Below are positions 1-8,948 of a stretch of DNA of 64,000 bases, in pieces. Origin of the DNA: Ideonella dechloratans (GTDB taxonomy: Bacteria; Pseudomonadota; Gammaproteobacteria; Burkholderiales; Burkholderiaceae_C); assembly GCF_021049305.1 (NCBI RefSeq), contig NZ_CP088081.1, positions 2,728,001 through 2,792,000 on the forward strand, written 5' to 3'. Both the position numbers and the translations under genes were made by a program. The notes beneath the pieces were generated by a model. That model was not told the origin of the DNA and made no database searches. It worked only from the letters and a program-made list of their open reading frames with translations. Position 1 is the first letter of the stretch. Each line of letters begins with the position of its first letter.

Positions 1-1
1 G

Positions 2-1243
2 GACGGCCAGCGCATCGCCTTCCGGGCCTCGCACCAGGGCCTCAAGCACACCATGCCCTGCCAGCTCGCGGTGCTGGACCGGCGCAGCGCCGCCTGGCAG
101 GTGGTGAGCGCCGAGTGGGACCACGAGGTGCACGCCCCGTTGCAATGGACGCCCGATGGCCAGGCCGTGCTGTTCACCGCCGAGCAGAAGGGCCGCAGCC
201 ACCTCTGGCGCTTCGACGTGGCGGACCGCCAGGCCGAGGTGGTGGTGGCCGGCGGCACCGTCAGCGCCTTCGATCAGGCCGCCGGCACGCTGGTGAGCCT
301 GTGCGACACGGCCGAGCACCCCGCCCGCCTGCACGCCCACCGGCCGGGTGAGGCCGACCGCCGCATCGAATCCTTCAACGACGCCCTGCTGGCCCCGCTG
401 GACCTGGGCCGCACCGAGGAGGTGTGGTTCACCGGCGCGCTGGGCGAGCCGGTGCAGATGTGGCTGCACTACCCGCCGGACTTCGACCCGAAGAAGAAGC
501 ACCCGGTGCTGCACACCATCCACGGCGGCCCGCACACCGGCCCGGGCGATGGCTGGCATTACCGCTGGTGCTGGAAGCTGTTCGCCGCCCAGGGCCATGT
601 GGTGGTCAACGTCAACTACCACGGCTCCTCGGGCTTCGGCCATGCCTTCCTGGACTCGATCACCCAGCGCTGGGGCGAGCTGGAGCTGCAGGACGTAGAA
701 GCCGCCACCGACTGGCTGCTCAAGAAGCCCTGGGTGGACAAGAAGCGCGTGTTCGCCAGCGGCGGCAGCTACGGCGGCTACATGGTGGCCTGGATGAACG
801 GCCATGTGGCCCCCGGGCGCTACGCGGCCTACGTCTGCCATGCCGGCTGCTACGACTGGACCGCCATGTTCGCCGACGATGCCTTCAGCTGGCACGCCAA
901 GGAACTGGGCGCCTGGTACTGGGAGGACCCGGCCAAGGTGGCCTCGCAGAGCCCGCACGCCTTTGCCGGCGCCTTCGCCACGCCCACCCTGGTCATCCAC
1001 GGCGCGCTGGACTACCGCGTGCCCGACCAGCAGGGCCTGGCCTACTACAACACACTCAAGCAGCGCGGCGTGGACGCCCGGCTGCTGTGGTTCCCGGACG
1101 AGAACCACTGGGTGCTCAAGCCGCGCAACAGCCGGCTCTGGTACGAGGAGTTCTTCGCCTGGCTGCAGCGCCATGACCCGGCCCAGCGCGCGGACAAGCC
1201 CGGCCGGAAGGCCCGCGGGCACAATGCGAAACGCGGCAGCTGA
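2..1243 (+). CDS. S9 family serine peptidase, C-terminal part (5' end outside window)
   Basis: This frame is open from the first bases of the window, so the gene is truncated at its 5' end. The part seen is the end of a beta-propeller region followed by an alpha/beta-hydrolase domain of the prolyl oligopeptidase / acylaminoacyl-peptidase (S9) family. The catalytic triad can be placed: nucleophile Ser in GGSYGGYM (codon 767-769), Asp in GALDYRVP (codon 1010-1012) and His in DENHW (codon 1106-1108). Family members cleave short peptides on the C-terminal side of proline or small residues, or remove N-terminal blocked residues. The C-terminus is basic (RADKPGRKARGHNAKRGS). The next gene starts 18 bases downstream on the same strand. 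Whether a signal peptide exists cannot be judged without the N-terminus. The family assignment is firm; the substrate is unknown. Confidence 0.9.
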   Translation, partial: DGQRIAFRASHQGLKHTMPCQLAVLDRRSAAWQVVSAEWDHEVHAPLQWTPDGQAVLFTAEQKGRSHLWRFDVADRQAEVVVAGGTVSAFDQAAGTLVSLCDTAEHPARLHAHRPGEADRRIESFNDALLAPLDLGRTEEVWFTGALGEPVQMWLHYPPDFDPKKKHPVLHTIHGGPHTGPGDGWHYRWCWKLFAAQGHVVVNVNYHGSSGFGHAFLDSITQRWGELELQDVEAATDWLLKKPWVDKKRVFASGGSYGGYMVAWMNGHVAPGRYAAYVCHAGCYDWTAMFADDAFSWHAKELGAWYWEDPAKVASQSPHAFAGAFATPTLVIHGALDYRVPDQQGLAYYNTLKQRGVDARLLWFPDENHWVLKPRNSRLWYEEFFAWLQRHDPAQRADKPGRKARGHNAKRGS

Positions 1244-1261
1244 ACGCTGCCCGGCCCACCC

Positions 1262-2431
1262 ATGCTGACCGACTTCTTCTACACGCTGCGCGCCGCCAAG
1301 CTGCCCGTTTCCGTGCGGGAGTACCTGACGCTGCTCGAGGCCCTGCGCGCCGGCGTGATCGGCCCCTCGGTGGACCAGTTCTACCACCTGGCCCGCATGA
1401 CGCTGGTGAAGGACGAGGCCCACTTCGACAAGTTCGACCAGGCCTTCGCCGCCTACTTCCAGGGCGTGAAGTTGCTGACCGACTTCGGCCAGGAGATCCC
1501 GCTGGACTGGCTCAAGAAGGTGCTGGAGAAGGAGCTCAGCCCTGAGGAGAAGGCTGCCATCGAGGCCCTGGGCTGGGACGAGCTGATGAAGACGCTGGCC
1601 AAGCGCCTGGAGGAGCAGAAGGAACGCCACGAGGGCGGCAGCAAGTGGATCGGCACCGGCGGCACCAGCCCCTTCGGCCACGGCGGCTACAACCCGCGCG
1701 GCATCCGCATCGGCGGGCCAGGCCGGCAGCGCAGCGCGGTCAAGGTCTGGGACAAGCGCGAGTTCGCCGACTACGACGACAGCCGCGAGATCGGCACCCG
1801 CAACATCAAGGTGGCGCTGCGCCGGCTGCGCCGCTTCGCCCGCGAGGGCTCGGACCTGGAACTGGCGCTGGACGACACCATCCGTGCCACCGCGGCCAAT
1901 GCCGGGATGCTGGACATCCAGATGGTGCCCGAGCGCCACAACAAGGTGAAGGTGCTGCTGCTGATGGACGTGGGCGGCACCATGGACGACCACGTGGCCC
2001 AGGTGGAGGAGCTGTTCTCCGCCGCCAAGAGCGAGTTCAAGCACCTGGAGTTCTACTACTTCCACAACTGCGTCTACGACTTCCTCTGGAAGGAGAACCG
2101 GCGCCGCTACAACGAGAAGACCCCCACCTGGGAGGTGCTGCGCAAGTACAACAAGGACTGGCGGCTGATCTTCGTCGGCGACGCGACGATGAGTCCCTAC
2201 GAGATCCTGCAGCGCGGCGGCAGCGTCGAATACAACAACGACGAGGCCGGCGCCGAGTGGCTGCAGCGCCTGACCCACGCCTTCCCCAAGTTCGTCTGGA
2301 TCAACCCGGAGCCCACCGCGGTGTGGGAATACCGACAGAGCATCGCCATCGTGCAGCGCCTGATGCAGCAGCGCATGTTCCCGCTCACCCTGGCCGGCCT
2401 GGAAGGCGCCATGCGCATGCTCAGCAAGTGA
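1262..2431 (+). CDS. VWA domain-containing protein, CoxE-like
   Basis: This 389-residue cytoplasmic protein matches the CoxE-like von Willebrand factor A family. The N-terminal 200 residues are a helical, charged region (SPEEKAAIEALGWDELMKT and following) and the VWA fold occupies about residues 228-389. The metal-site motif normally written DxSxS reads DVGGT at residues 236-240, so the first Ser position is Gly. Many CoxE-like proteins work with a MoxR-type AAA+ ATPase as a metal-insertion or complex-remodelling chaperone. No MoxR gene lies beside it here; it could be elsewhere in the genome. ATG at 1262 follows the peptidase by 18 bases with no clear Shine-Dalgarno. A -10-like CACAAT at 1220-1225 suggests its own promoter inside the peptidase end. 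Confidence 0.85.
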   Translation: MLTDFFYTLRAAKLPVSVREYLTLLEALRAGVIGPSVDQFYHLARMTLVKDEAHFDKFDQAFAAYFQGVKLLTDFGQEIPLDWLKKVLEKELSPEEKAAIEALGWDELMKTLAKRLEEQKERHEGGSKWIGTGGTSPFGHGGYNPRGIRIGGPGRQRSAVKVWDKREFADYDDSREIGTRNIKVALRRLRRFAREGSDLELALDDTIRATAANAGMLDIQMVPERHNKVKVLLLMDVGGTMDDHVAQVEELFSAAKSEFKHLEFYYFHNCVYDFLWKENRRRYNEKTPTWEVLRKYNKDWRLIFVGDATMSPYEILQRGGSVEYNNDEAGAEWLQRLTHAFPKFVWINPEPTAVWEYRQSIAIVQRLMQQRMFPLTLAGLEGAMRMLSK

Positions 2432-2453
2432 GGAGCCGGCCCTGCTGACCCGC

Positions 2454-4418
2454 GTGTTTCCGCTGCGTCCCGGCCCCTGGCGCCGGGCCCTGTGGCTGGC
2501 CCTGGCGATGGGGCCGCTGGCCGCCTGGGCCCAGGCGGCTGAAGGCGTTCCGGCTGCCCCCACGGCATCGGCATCGGCGCCCGCCGTGGTGCCCGACACG
2601 GCGGCTTCCGCGCCATCCGCACCGGCCGATGCCGCCGCGGAGCCGGCCTCGGCGGCGGCCTCCGACGCCGCCCCGCCTCCCGCAGCCGCCCTGCCCCGCC
2701 TGAGCGTGGACGCGCCGGGTGACCTGCGGGCGCTGCTGGAGAACAACCTGGACCTGGCCCGCGCCCTGAAGCTGCCCGAGGCCGGCGGCCTGAGCGACGC
2801 CGAATGGTCCCGCCTGATCGCGGCGGCACCAGCCCAGGCCGAGGACCTGGCCCGCACCGCCGGCTACTTCAATGCCCAGGCCCGCATCACCCAGCTGGAA
2901 GGCGGCGGGGCCCAACCCCTGCGGGTCACCCTGAGCCTGGAGCCGGGTCCGACGGTGCGCATCGGCCGTGTCACCCTGCAGATCCAGGGCGAGCTCTACG
3001 ACCTGGCCGAGGAGGGCCAGGCCGACGCCCAGGCCCTGCGCCAGCAGCTGGAACAGCAATGGGCCCTGCCGCCCGGCGCGCGCTTCAATGAAGACGCCTG
3101 GGGCAGCGCCAAGACGGCCGTCATCGCCGCCCTGCGCTCGGCCGGCTACGGCGCGGCCAGCTGGGCCGGTACCGCGGCCGAGGTGGACCCGCAGACCAAC
3201 CAGGTGCGCATCTTCGCGGTGGCCGACAGCGGCCCGCTCTACCGCGCCGGAGAGGTGCAGATCAGCGGCCTGCAGCGCCACGACCCGGAGCGCATCCGCC
3301 GCCTGAGTGGCCTGGCCCCCGGCACGCCGCTGACCGAGGCCCGGCTGCAGGACTACCAGGAGCGGCTGCGCAAGACCGGCCTGTTCGACCAGGTCACCGT
3401 CAGCATGGACCCGGACCCAGAGCAGGCCGGCCATGCCACCGTGCTGGTCCAGGTGCGGGAATCCCAGCTGCAGACCGCCACCACCGCGCTGGGCATCAGC
3501 ACCTCCACCGGCCCGCGCGCCAGCCTGGAGCATGTGCACCGCCAACTGTTCGGCTACCCGCTGACGGCCACCAACAAGTTCGTCTGGGGCAAGAGCGAGC
3601 AGTCCTGGAACGGCGAGCTCTCCACCTACCTCAACGAGCACCTGCAGCGGGACCTGGTGGGCGGCCAGGTGGACCGCCTGTTCACCGACGAGGACATGGT
3701 GATCTCGCAGCGCCTGCGGGTGGGCCGTTCCACCGAGCACCCCGTGGTCGAGCGCCTGGACTACCTGGAGCTCGACACCTCCAAGGAATGCACCCGCGAC
3801 GGCGGGCAGTACATCAACTGCGACACCCTCAAGGCCGTTTCCGCCGACACCGACCGCACCTGGCGCAAGGTCGACAGCGTGCTGCTGCCCACCACCGGCT
3901 ACACGCTCAGCGCCCAGTTCGGCTCCGGCCTGGCCGATGGCAGCGCCACGCGCCGCGGCGTCTTCGGCCGCGCCTATGGCCGGCTGACGATGTACTGGCC
4001 GGTGGGCGGCTGGTACACCCAGGGCCGGCTGGAGCTGGGCAAGGTCCTCACCCCCGCAGGCGTGCAGGTGCCCGACAGCCTGCGCTTCCGTGCCGGCGGC
4101 GACAACTCGGTGCGGGGCTACGCCTACCGCACGCTGGCCCCCACCACCTCGGACGGCGGCATCACCGGCGGACGCATGCTGTTCACGACCAGCGTCGAAG
4201 TGGCTCACCCGATTTCGGACAGCCTGCCCTCGGTCTGGGGCGCCCTGTTCGTCGACGCCGGACGCGCTGCCGACAAGATCAGCGAACTCAAGCCGGCCCT
4301 GGGCTACGGCCTGGGCGTGCGCTGGCGCAGCCCCGTCGGCCCCCTGGCGGTGGACTGGGCCTGGGGCCAGGAAGACCACCGCGGCCGCATCCACCTGAAC
4401 GTGGGCATCGCCTTCTGA
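2454..4418 (+). CDS. tamA: Translocation and assembly module outer-membrane protein TamA (Omp85 family)
   Basis: TamA is an outer-membrane beta-barrel of the BamA/Omp85 superfamily that, with TamB, helps insert autotransporters and other outer-membrane proteins and takes part in envelope lipid homeostasis. The 654 residues show a signal peptide ending near AWAQA, an Ala/Pro/Ser-rich linker to about residue 75, POTRA domains to about 330, then a barrel with the lid-loop VRGY motif at 553-556 and a terminal strand ending in Phe (NVGIAF), as outer-membrane proteins usually do. The annotated start is GTG at 2454. An AGGAG at 2431-2435 overlaps the upstream stop and is better spaced for an in-frame CTG at 2442, so the exact start is uncertain. 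tamB follows after 8 bases, the standard TamAB operon arrangement. Confidence 0.92.
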   Translation: MFPLRPGPWRRALWLALAMGPLAAWAQAAEGVPAAPTASASAPAVVPDTAASAPSAPADAAAEPASAAASDAAPPPAAALPRLSVDAPGDLRALLENNLDLARALKLPEAGGLSDAEWSRLIAAAPAQAEDLARTAGYFNAQARITQLEGGGAQPLRVTLSLEPGPTVRIGRVTLQIQGELYDLAEEGQADAQALRQQLEQQWALPPGARFNEDAWGSAKTAVIAALRSAGYGAASWAGTAAEVDPQTNQVRIFAVADSGPLYRAGEVQISGLQRHDPERIRRLSGLAPGTPLTEARLQDYQERLRKTGLFDQVTVSMDPDPEQAGHATVLVQVRESQLQTATTALGISTSTGPRASLEHVHRQLFGYPLTATNKFVWGKSEQSWNGELSTYLNEHLQRDLVGGQVDRLFTDEDMVISQRLRVGRSTEHPVVERLDYLELDTSKECTRDGGQYINCDTLKAVSADTDRTWRKVDSVLLPTTGYTLSAQFGSGLADGSATRRGVFGRAYGRLTMYWPVGGWYTQGRLELGKVLTPAGVQVPDSLRFRAGGDNSVRGYAYRTLAPTTSDGGITGGRMLFTTSVEVAHPISDSLPSVWGALFVDAGRAADKISELKPALGYGLGVRWRSPVGPLAVDWAWGQEDHRGRIHLNVGIAF

Positions 4419-4426
4419 ACCCGACC

Positions 4427-7400
4427 ATGTCCGACGAGTCCTCCGACCAGCCCTCCGCGCCGACACCACCGGCCGCACCGCGACGCTGGCGCCGTGGCCT
4501 GGTGCTGGGCGCGGTCGCGGCCTCGGCCCTGGCCCTGTTCGGACTGGGCAGCCTGAGTACCTGGGTCTGGCGCAGCGAGGCCGGGCTGGACTGGGCGCTG
4601 GCCCGGGTGCCCGGGCTGACGGTGACCGGCGCCCAGGGCTCGCTGGCCAGCGGCCGCTTCCAGGCCCGGCAACTGCACCTGGCCCTGGCCAGCGGCACGC
4701 TGGACATCGAGAACCTGCGGCTGGAGGGGCTGCGCCCCCGGCCCGGCGCGCGGGCCGGCAGCTGGCTGCAGCTGAGCGCCGACCGCGTGGAAGCCCAGAC
4801 GCTGCGCTGGCAATCCCGCCCTGGCCAGCCGCCCAGCCCGCCCCCCACCGACCTGGGGCTGCCGCTGGACCTGGACGTGTCCCGGCTGGCCGTGGCCCGC
4901 CTGGAGATCGACCAGCTGCCGCCGCTGCTGGACCTGCAAGCCCAACTGGCCCTGGGCGCCAACCGGGGCCAGCAGCACCGCCTGACCCTGCAGCACCTGG
5001 CCACCGACCGGCTGAGCCTGCAGGGCCAGGCCCGCATCGGCACGCACGGTGCCATGACCGTGGACGCCCACCTGCAGGCCCGCAGCCTGGCCGGCAGCGG
5101 CGCCTGGATGCCCTGGCAGGCCAGCCTGCAGCTGCTGGGCCCGCTCCGCGACCTGCAGGCCCAGGGGCAGCTGGACGGCCAGCCCAGCCACGCCCAGGGC
5201 CCCGCCCCCCATGCCGAGCTGAAGACGCAGCTCAAGCCTTTCGACGCCTGGCCGCTGGGGGCGCTCACGCTCACCACCCGGGCCCTGGACCTGGCCAGCC
5301 TGAGCAGCCAGGCGCCCCGCACCCGGCTGGATGCCGAGGTCGTCGTGCACAGCGCCGGGCTGGACCGCCCGGCCGAGGCCACGCTGGACCTTCGCAACCA
5401 GACCCCCGGCCGCTGGGACCAGGGCCTGCTGCCGCTGCGATCGGCCAGCCTGGCCCTGGCCGGCACCCCCCAGCCGTTGAAGGCCCTGACCCTGACGCGC
5501 CTGACGCTGGAATGGGCCAATGCCCAGGGACCGGCGGGACGCTGGACCGGTGAAGGCCGCTACCGCGTGACGGCGGGACAGCCCCTGGGCCAGGCCGACC
5601 TCACGCTGCAGTTCAGCCAGTGGCAGCCGGCCGCCCTGGATGCCCGCCTGCCCACCCTGCGGCTGAGCGGCCCGCTGACCGCCCATGCGGATGACCTGCC
5701 CGCGCCCGGCACGGGTGCCACCGGCCCGGCCAACGCCAATCCGCGGCTGACCCTGGCCACCCAACTCAAGGGGCCGCTGCAGACCGGGACGGGCAGCAGC
5801 CTGCCCGCCAGTCTGGTGCTGGACGGCCAGTTCGCCCGGGATGCCGTGACGCTGCGCACCCTGCAACTGGTGGCCGGCGATGCCCAGGCCCGCCTGGGGG
5901 GCGAGGCGCGCCGCCAGCCCTCGGCCCAGTGGCAATGGCAGCTCCAGGGTCACCTGCAGGACCTGGACCTGCGCACCTGGTGGCCAGGCGAGCCCGACAG
6001 CGAATGGCGGCGCGCCCCGCAGCGCCTGCAGATGGACCTGGACACCCAGGGCAGCCTGCCGGAGACGGTGTCGCCCGAGCCGATGGCGGTGTGGAACGCG
6101 CTGCGCGGACAGCTGCAACTCACGGTGCACCCCAGCGTGATGGCCGGGGTGCCGGTGCAAGGCCGGCTGGACATCGACAAGCGCGGCGAGCAGCAGCGGG
6201 CCCAGGCCGATCTGCAACTGGACGACGGCAGGCTGCAGGCCCAGTGGCAGGGGCGCCTGCAGAACCCGCAGGCCTCGGCCGCGCAGATCGAGCTGAAGCT
6301 GCCGCAGCTGCAGGCCCTGGCCCCCTGGGTGCGGCTGGCCCCGGCCCTGGCGGCCTGGGCCCCGCAGGCCGGGCAGCTCGACGCCCAGGCCCGCTTGACC
6401 CCGCCCACCGCGGGGCAGGCCACCAGCGCGGCCTGGCAGGGCGAGGCCCGGCTGCAGGGCCTGCAGGCCGGTTCGCTGAAGCTGCAGACCCTGAACGTCC
6501 AGGGCCAGGGGCGGCTGGACGCCACCGCCCCCCTGCAGGCGGGCCTCCAGCTCGACGGCCTGCAGCAGGGCGAGCGGCGCATCACCCACCTGGAGAGCCG
6601 GCTGGGCGGCAGCTTGCGCGAACACCACCTGAGCCTGCGGGCCGACAGCAGCCTGCGCCCGCCGGCCTGGCTGGAGCGGCTGGCCGGCAACCGCGGCGGC
6701 GGCCGGGCCCAGCTGCGCGCAGAGCTGGACGGGCGCTGGCAGACCGACGGCGACGGCGGACGCTGGCAAGGCACGCTGCGCGAGGCCCTGCTGCGCAGCG
6801 CCGACGGCAGCGGCCAGCCCTGGCTGGCACTGCGCGGCGTGCAGGCCGATCTGCACAGCGACGCCCACGGGGATCTGGTGCAGGCCACGTTCACCCCCGG
6901 CACCCTTGAACTGGCCGGCGGCGCCGCGCTGCGCTGGACCCAGGCCGAGTGGCAGGCCGCCAGCGAGTCCCGCCCACCCCACCTGCTGTTCAAGGCCCGA
7001 CTCGACCCCTTGACCGTCGCCCCTCTGCTGGCCAAGGCCCAGCCCGACATGATGTGGGCCGGTGACCTGAAGCTGGGTGCCAGCATCGACCTGGCCTGGG
7101 ACCGGCAGCTCAGCCTGGACCTGGTGATGGAGCGCCAGAGCGGGGACCTCAGCATTGACGAGGACGGCCTGCTGTCCACCCCCGGCCGCCTGCCGCTGGA
7201 CCTGAGTGACCTGCGCGTGGCCCTGGGCGCCCACGGTGGCACCTGGCAGTTCACCCAGGGCCTGGCCGGCCGCCACCTGGGCGTGCTGGGCGGCGTGCTG
7301 ACCGCGCGCACCACCCCCGAGCGCCTCTGGCCCGACCCCCAAGCCCCGCTGCAGGGCAGCTTCAGCCTGCAGGTGGCCAGCCTCGGCGCCTGGGCCTCCT

Positions 7401-8638
7401 GGGTGCCCGCGGGCTGGCGCCTGGGGGGCAATCTGCAGGCCCAGGGCCTGGTCAACGGCCGCTGGGGCGCCCCCGAGGTGTCGGGCCAGGCCAGCGGCCA
7501 GGGCCTGAGCCTGCGCAATGCGCTGCAGGGGGTGGACCTCGGCGACGGTGCCCTGAAGCTGCGGCTGGAGGGCAGCCACGCCCACCTGGACACCCTGCGC
7601 CTGCGCGGGGGGGATGGCTGGATCGAGGCCACCGGCCAGGCCGACCTGGGCGAGCACCCGCAAGCCGAGCTGACCATCGCCGCGCAGCACTTTCGCGCCA
7701 TCGGCCGGCTGGACCGCCGCATCGTCGCCAGCGGCCAGGCCAGCCTGAAGCTGGACAAGGAGCTGCTGGCCCTGGACGGCCAGGTCGGCATCGACGAGGG
7801 CCTGATCGACCTCAGCCGCGGCGACGGGCCCTCCCTGTCGGACGATGTGGTGATTGCCGGTGCCCAGACCACCCCGACCAGCGGTCAGGACACCAACGGC
7901 AACACGCCCAAGCGGACCACCCGGCTGAACCTGGCGCTGGACCTGGGCAAGCAGCTGCGCCTGAAGGGGCGCGGCATCGACACCTCGCTGCAGGGCACGC
8001 TGAAACTGTCCAACCCGCAGGGCCGGCTGGCCCTGAACGGCACGGTGCGTACCGTGCGCGGCACCTACAAGGCCTATGGCCAGAACCTGCGCATCGAGCG
8101 CGGCGAGATCATGTTCAGCGGCCCCCTGGACGACCCGCGGCTGGACATCTATGCCGCCCGCCCCAACCTGGACGTGAATGTCGGCGTGGCCATCACCGGC
8201 ACGGCGCTCAACCCCCGGGTGCGGCTGGCCAGCGACACCGACATGAGCGACACCGAGCGCCTGAGCTGGCTGGTGATGGGCCGCGCACCCGACAACCTGG
8301 GCGAGGCGGACACCGCCCTGCTGCAGCGTGCCGCCCTGGCCCTGCTGGCCGGCGACGGCGAAAGCCCCACCGACAAGGTGCTGGGTGCCATCGGCCTGAC
8401 CGACTTCGGCATGCGCCACGACACCAGCACCACCAGCTCGGGGGCCACGGTGCAGTCCACCATCTTCAACGTGGGCAAGCAGATCAGCAACCGCTGGTAC
8501 GTGGGCTACGAGCGCAGCATCAACGCGGCCACCGGCAACTGGCAGCTGATCTACCGCGTGGCCCAGCGCTTCACCCTGCGGGCCCAGTCGGGCGAGGACA
8601 ACGCCATCGACGCGATCTGGTCCTGGCGCTGGGACTGA
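4427..8638 (+). CDS. tamB: Translocation and assembly module inner-membrane protein TamB
   Basis: TamB is a very long periplasm-spanning beta-taco protein anchored in the inner membrane that partners TamA and belongs to the AsmA-like bridge proteins. The predicted product is 1403 residues. It has a cytoplasmic proline/arginine-rich start, one transmembrane segment at about residues 24-46 (LGAVAASALALFGLGS), a long repetitive beta-strand region, and the conserved DUF490/TamB C-terminal domain over about the last 350 residues, ending in a terminal DAIWSWRWD. I chose ATG at 4427, 8 bases after tamA. The frame is open much further upstream, but that part only shadows tamA. Codon use matches its neighbours. 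No truncation or frameshift is visible. Confidence 0.92.
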   Translation: MSDESSDQPSAPTPPAAPRRWRRGLVLGAVAASALALFGLGSLSTWVWRSEAGLDWALARVPGLTVTGAQGSLASGRFQARQLHLALASGTLDIENLRLEGLRPRPGARAGSWLQLSADRVEAQTLRWQSRPGQPPSPPPTDLGLPLDLDVSRLAVARLEIDQLPPLLDLQAQLALGANRGQQHRLTLQHLATDRLSLQGQARIGTHGAMTVDAHLQARSLAGSGAWMPWQASLQLLGPLRDLQAQGQLDGQPSHAQGPAPHAELKTQLKPFDAWPLGALTLTTRALDLASLSSQAPRTRLDAEVVVHSAGLDRPAEATLDLRNQTPGRWDQGLLPLRSASLALAGTPQPLKALTLTRLTLEWANAQGPAGRWTGEGRYRVTAGQPLGQADLTLQFSQWQPAALDARLPTLRLSGPLTAHADDLPAPGTGATGPANANPRLTLATQLKGPLQTGTGSSLPASLVLDGQFARDAVTLRTLQLVAGDAQARLGGEARRQPSAQWQWQLQGHLQDLDLRTWWPGEPDSEWRRAPQRLQMDLDTQGSLPETVSPEPMAVWNALRGQLQLTVHPSVMAGVPVQGRLDIDKRGEQQRAQADLQLDDGRLQAQWQGRLQNPQASAAQIELKLPQLQALAPWVRLAPALAAWAPQAGQLDAQARLTPPTAGQATSAAWQGEARLQGLQAGSLKLQTLNVQGQGRLDATAPLQAGLQLDGLQQGERRITHLESRLGGSLREHHLSLRADSSLRPPAWLERLAGNRGGGRAQLRAELDGRWQTDGDGGRWQGTLREALLRSADGSGQPWLALRGVQADLHSDAHGDLVQATFTPGTLELAGGAALRWTQAEWQAASESRPPHLLFKARLDPLTVAPLLAKAQPDMMWAGDLKLGASIDLAWDRQLSLDLVMERQSGDLSIDEDGLLSTPGRLPLDLSDLRVALGAHGGTWQFTQGLAGRHLGVLGGVLTARTTPERLWPDPQAPLQGSFSLQVASLGAWASWVPAGWRLGGNLQAQGLVNGRWGAPEVSGQASGQGLSLRNALQGVDLGDGALKLRLEGSHAHLDTLRLRGGDGWIEATGQADLGEHPQAELTIAAQHFRAIGRLDRRIVASGQASLKLDKELLALDGQVGIDEGLIDLSRGDGPSLSDDVVIAGAQTTPTSGQDTNGNTPKRTTRLNLALDLGKQLRLKGRGIDTSLQGTLKLSNPQGRLALNGTVRTVRGTYKAYGQNLRIERGEIMFSGPLDDPRLDIYAARPNLDVNVGVAITGTALNPRVRLASDTDMSDTERLSWLVMGRAPDNLGEADTALLQRAALALLAGDGESPTDKVLGAIGLTDFGMRHDTSTTSSGATVQSTIFNVGKQISNRWYVGYERSINAATGNWQLIYRVAQRFTLRAQSGEDNAIDAIWSWRWD

Positions 8639-8656
8639 AGCCCCTGCCGCCCATGT

Positions 8657-8662
8657 CACAAT
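8657..8662 (+). promoter_or_regulatory. -10 element of the tRNA-Arg gene
   Basis: CACAAT lies 13 bases before the mature 5' end of the tRNA, which gives a start site a few bases upstream of the tRNA. No strong -35 is visible. The same NACAAT hexamer precedes several protein genes in this window. Confidence 0.5.
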
Positions 8663-8675
8663 CATGGGCTGGCAT

Positions 8676-8750
8676 GCCGCCGTAGTTCAATGGATAGAAC
8701 GGGGACCTCCTAAGTCTCAGATGCAGGTTCGATTCCTGCCGGGGGCGCCA
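8676..8750 (+). tRNA. tRNA-Arg (anticodon CCT)
   Basis: The 75 bases fold as a full cloverleaf with encoded CCA. The acceptor arms are GCCGCCG and CGGGGGC, the D arm is GTTC/GAAC, the anticodon stem is GGGAC/GTCTC with loop CTCCTAA (anticodon CCT, decoding AGG), and the T arm is GCAGG/CCTGC with TTCGATT. One acceptor pair is not Watson-Crick: base 4 (G, 8679) faces base 69 (G). The discriminator base is G. The gene sits alone between tamB and the protease gene, downstream of a CACAAT box. Confidence 0.95.
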
Positions 8751-8759
8751 CATTCACAC

Positions 8760-8779
8760 GGCCGCCGTCCTCTGCGGCC
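8760..8779 (+). terminator. Weak hairpin after tRNA-Arg
   Basis: Arms GGCCGC and GCGGCC enclose an 8-base loop just after the tRNA. No T-tract follows, so this is only a possible terminator or processing-site hairpin. The rest of the gap to 8948 shows only the candidate promoter of the next gene. Confidence 0.3.
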
Positions 8780-8886
8780 TCCCCCTGCGGCCAGGTGCCG
8801 CGCGTGAGTCCTCGCTTTCCCGCCAGGCCTCTTGAAAGCGAGACCGAGCCCCCCAAATCCCTGCAACTTTCCGGCCAAATCCGGGT

Positions 8887-8913
8887 CTGACCACAGGTGG
8901 GCGGCTCTATACT
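8887..8913 (+). promoter_or_regulatory. Candidate sigma-70 promoter for the CtpA-type protease
   Basis: TATACT at 8908-8913 is a good -10 and lies 35 bases before the ATG. CTGACC at 8887-8892 is a weak -35 at a short 15-base spacing. Confidence 0.4.
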
Positions 8914-8948
8914 GACCGCCTGCGTGCATAGAAAGCGGGACGTCACAC

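Noticed and set aside
2442-2456. CTG at 2442 as the tamA start
   Set aside because: The AGGAG spacing favours it, but CTG starts are rare and GTG at 2454 gives a normal signal peptide, so GTG was kept.
4304-8665. Open frame of 1453 codons on the minus strand opposite tamB
   Set aside because: High GC removes stop codons from antisense frames. Its composition (Gly/Ala/Gln/Val/His-rich) mirrors tamB codons and no domain is visible.
8571-8753. Minus-strand ORF reading RPRQESNLHLRLRRSPFYPL across the tRNA gene
   Set aside because: This is the well-known artefact of translating the reverse strand of a tRNA gene. The plus-strand cloverleaf explains the sequence.
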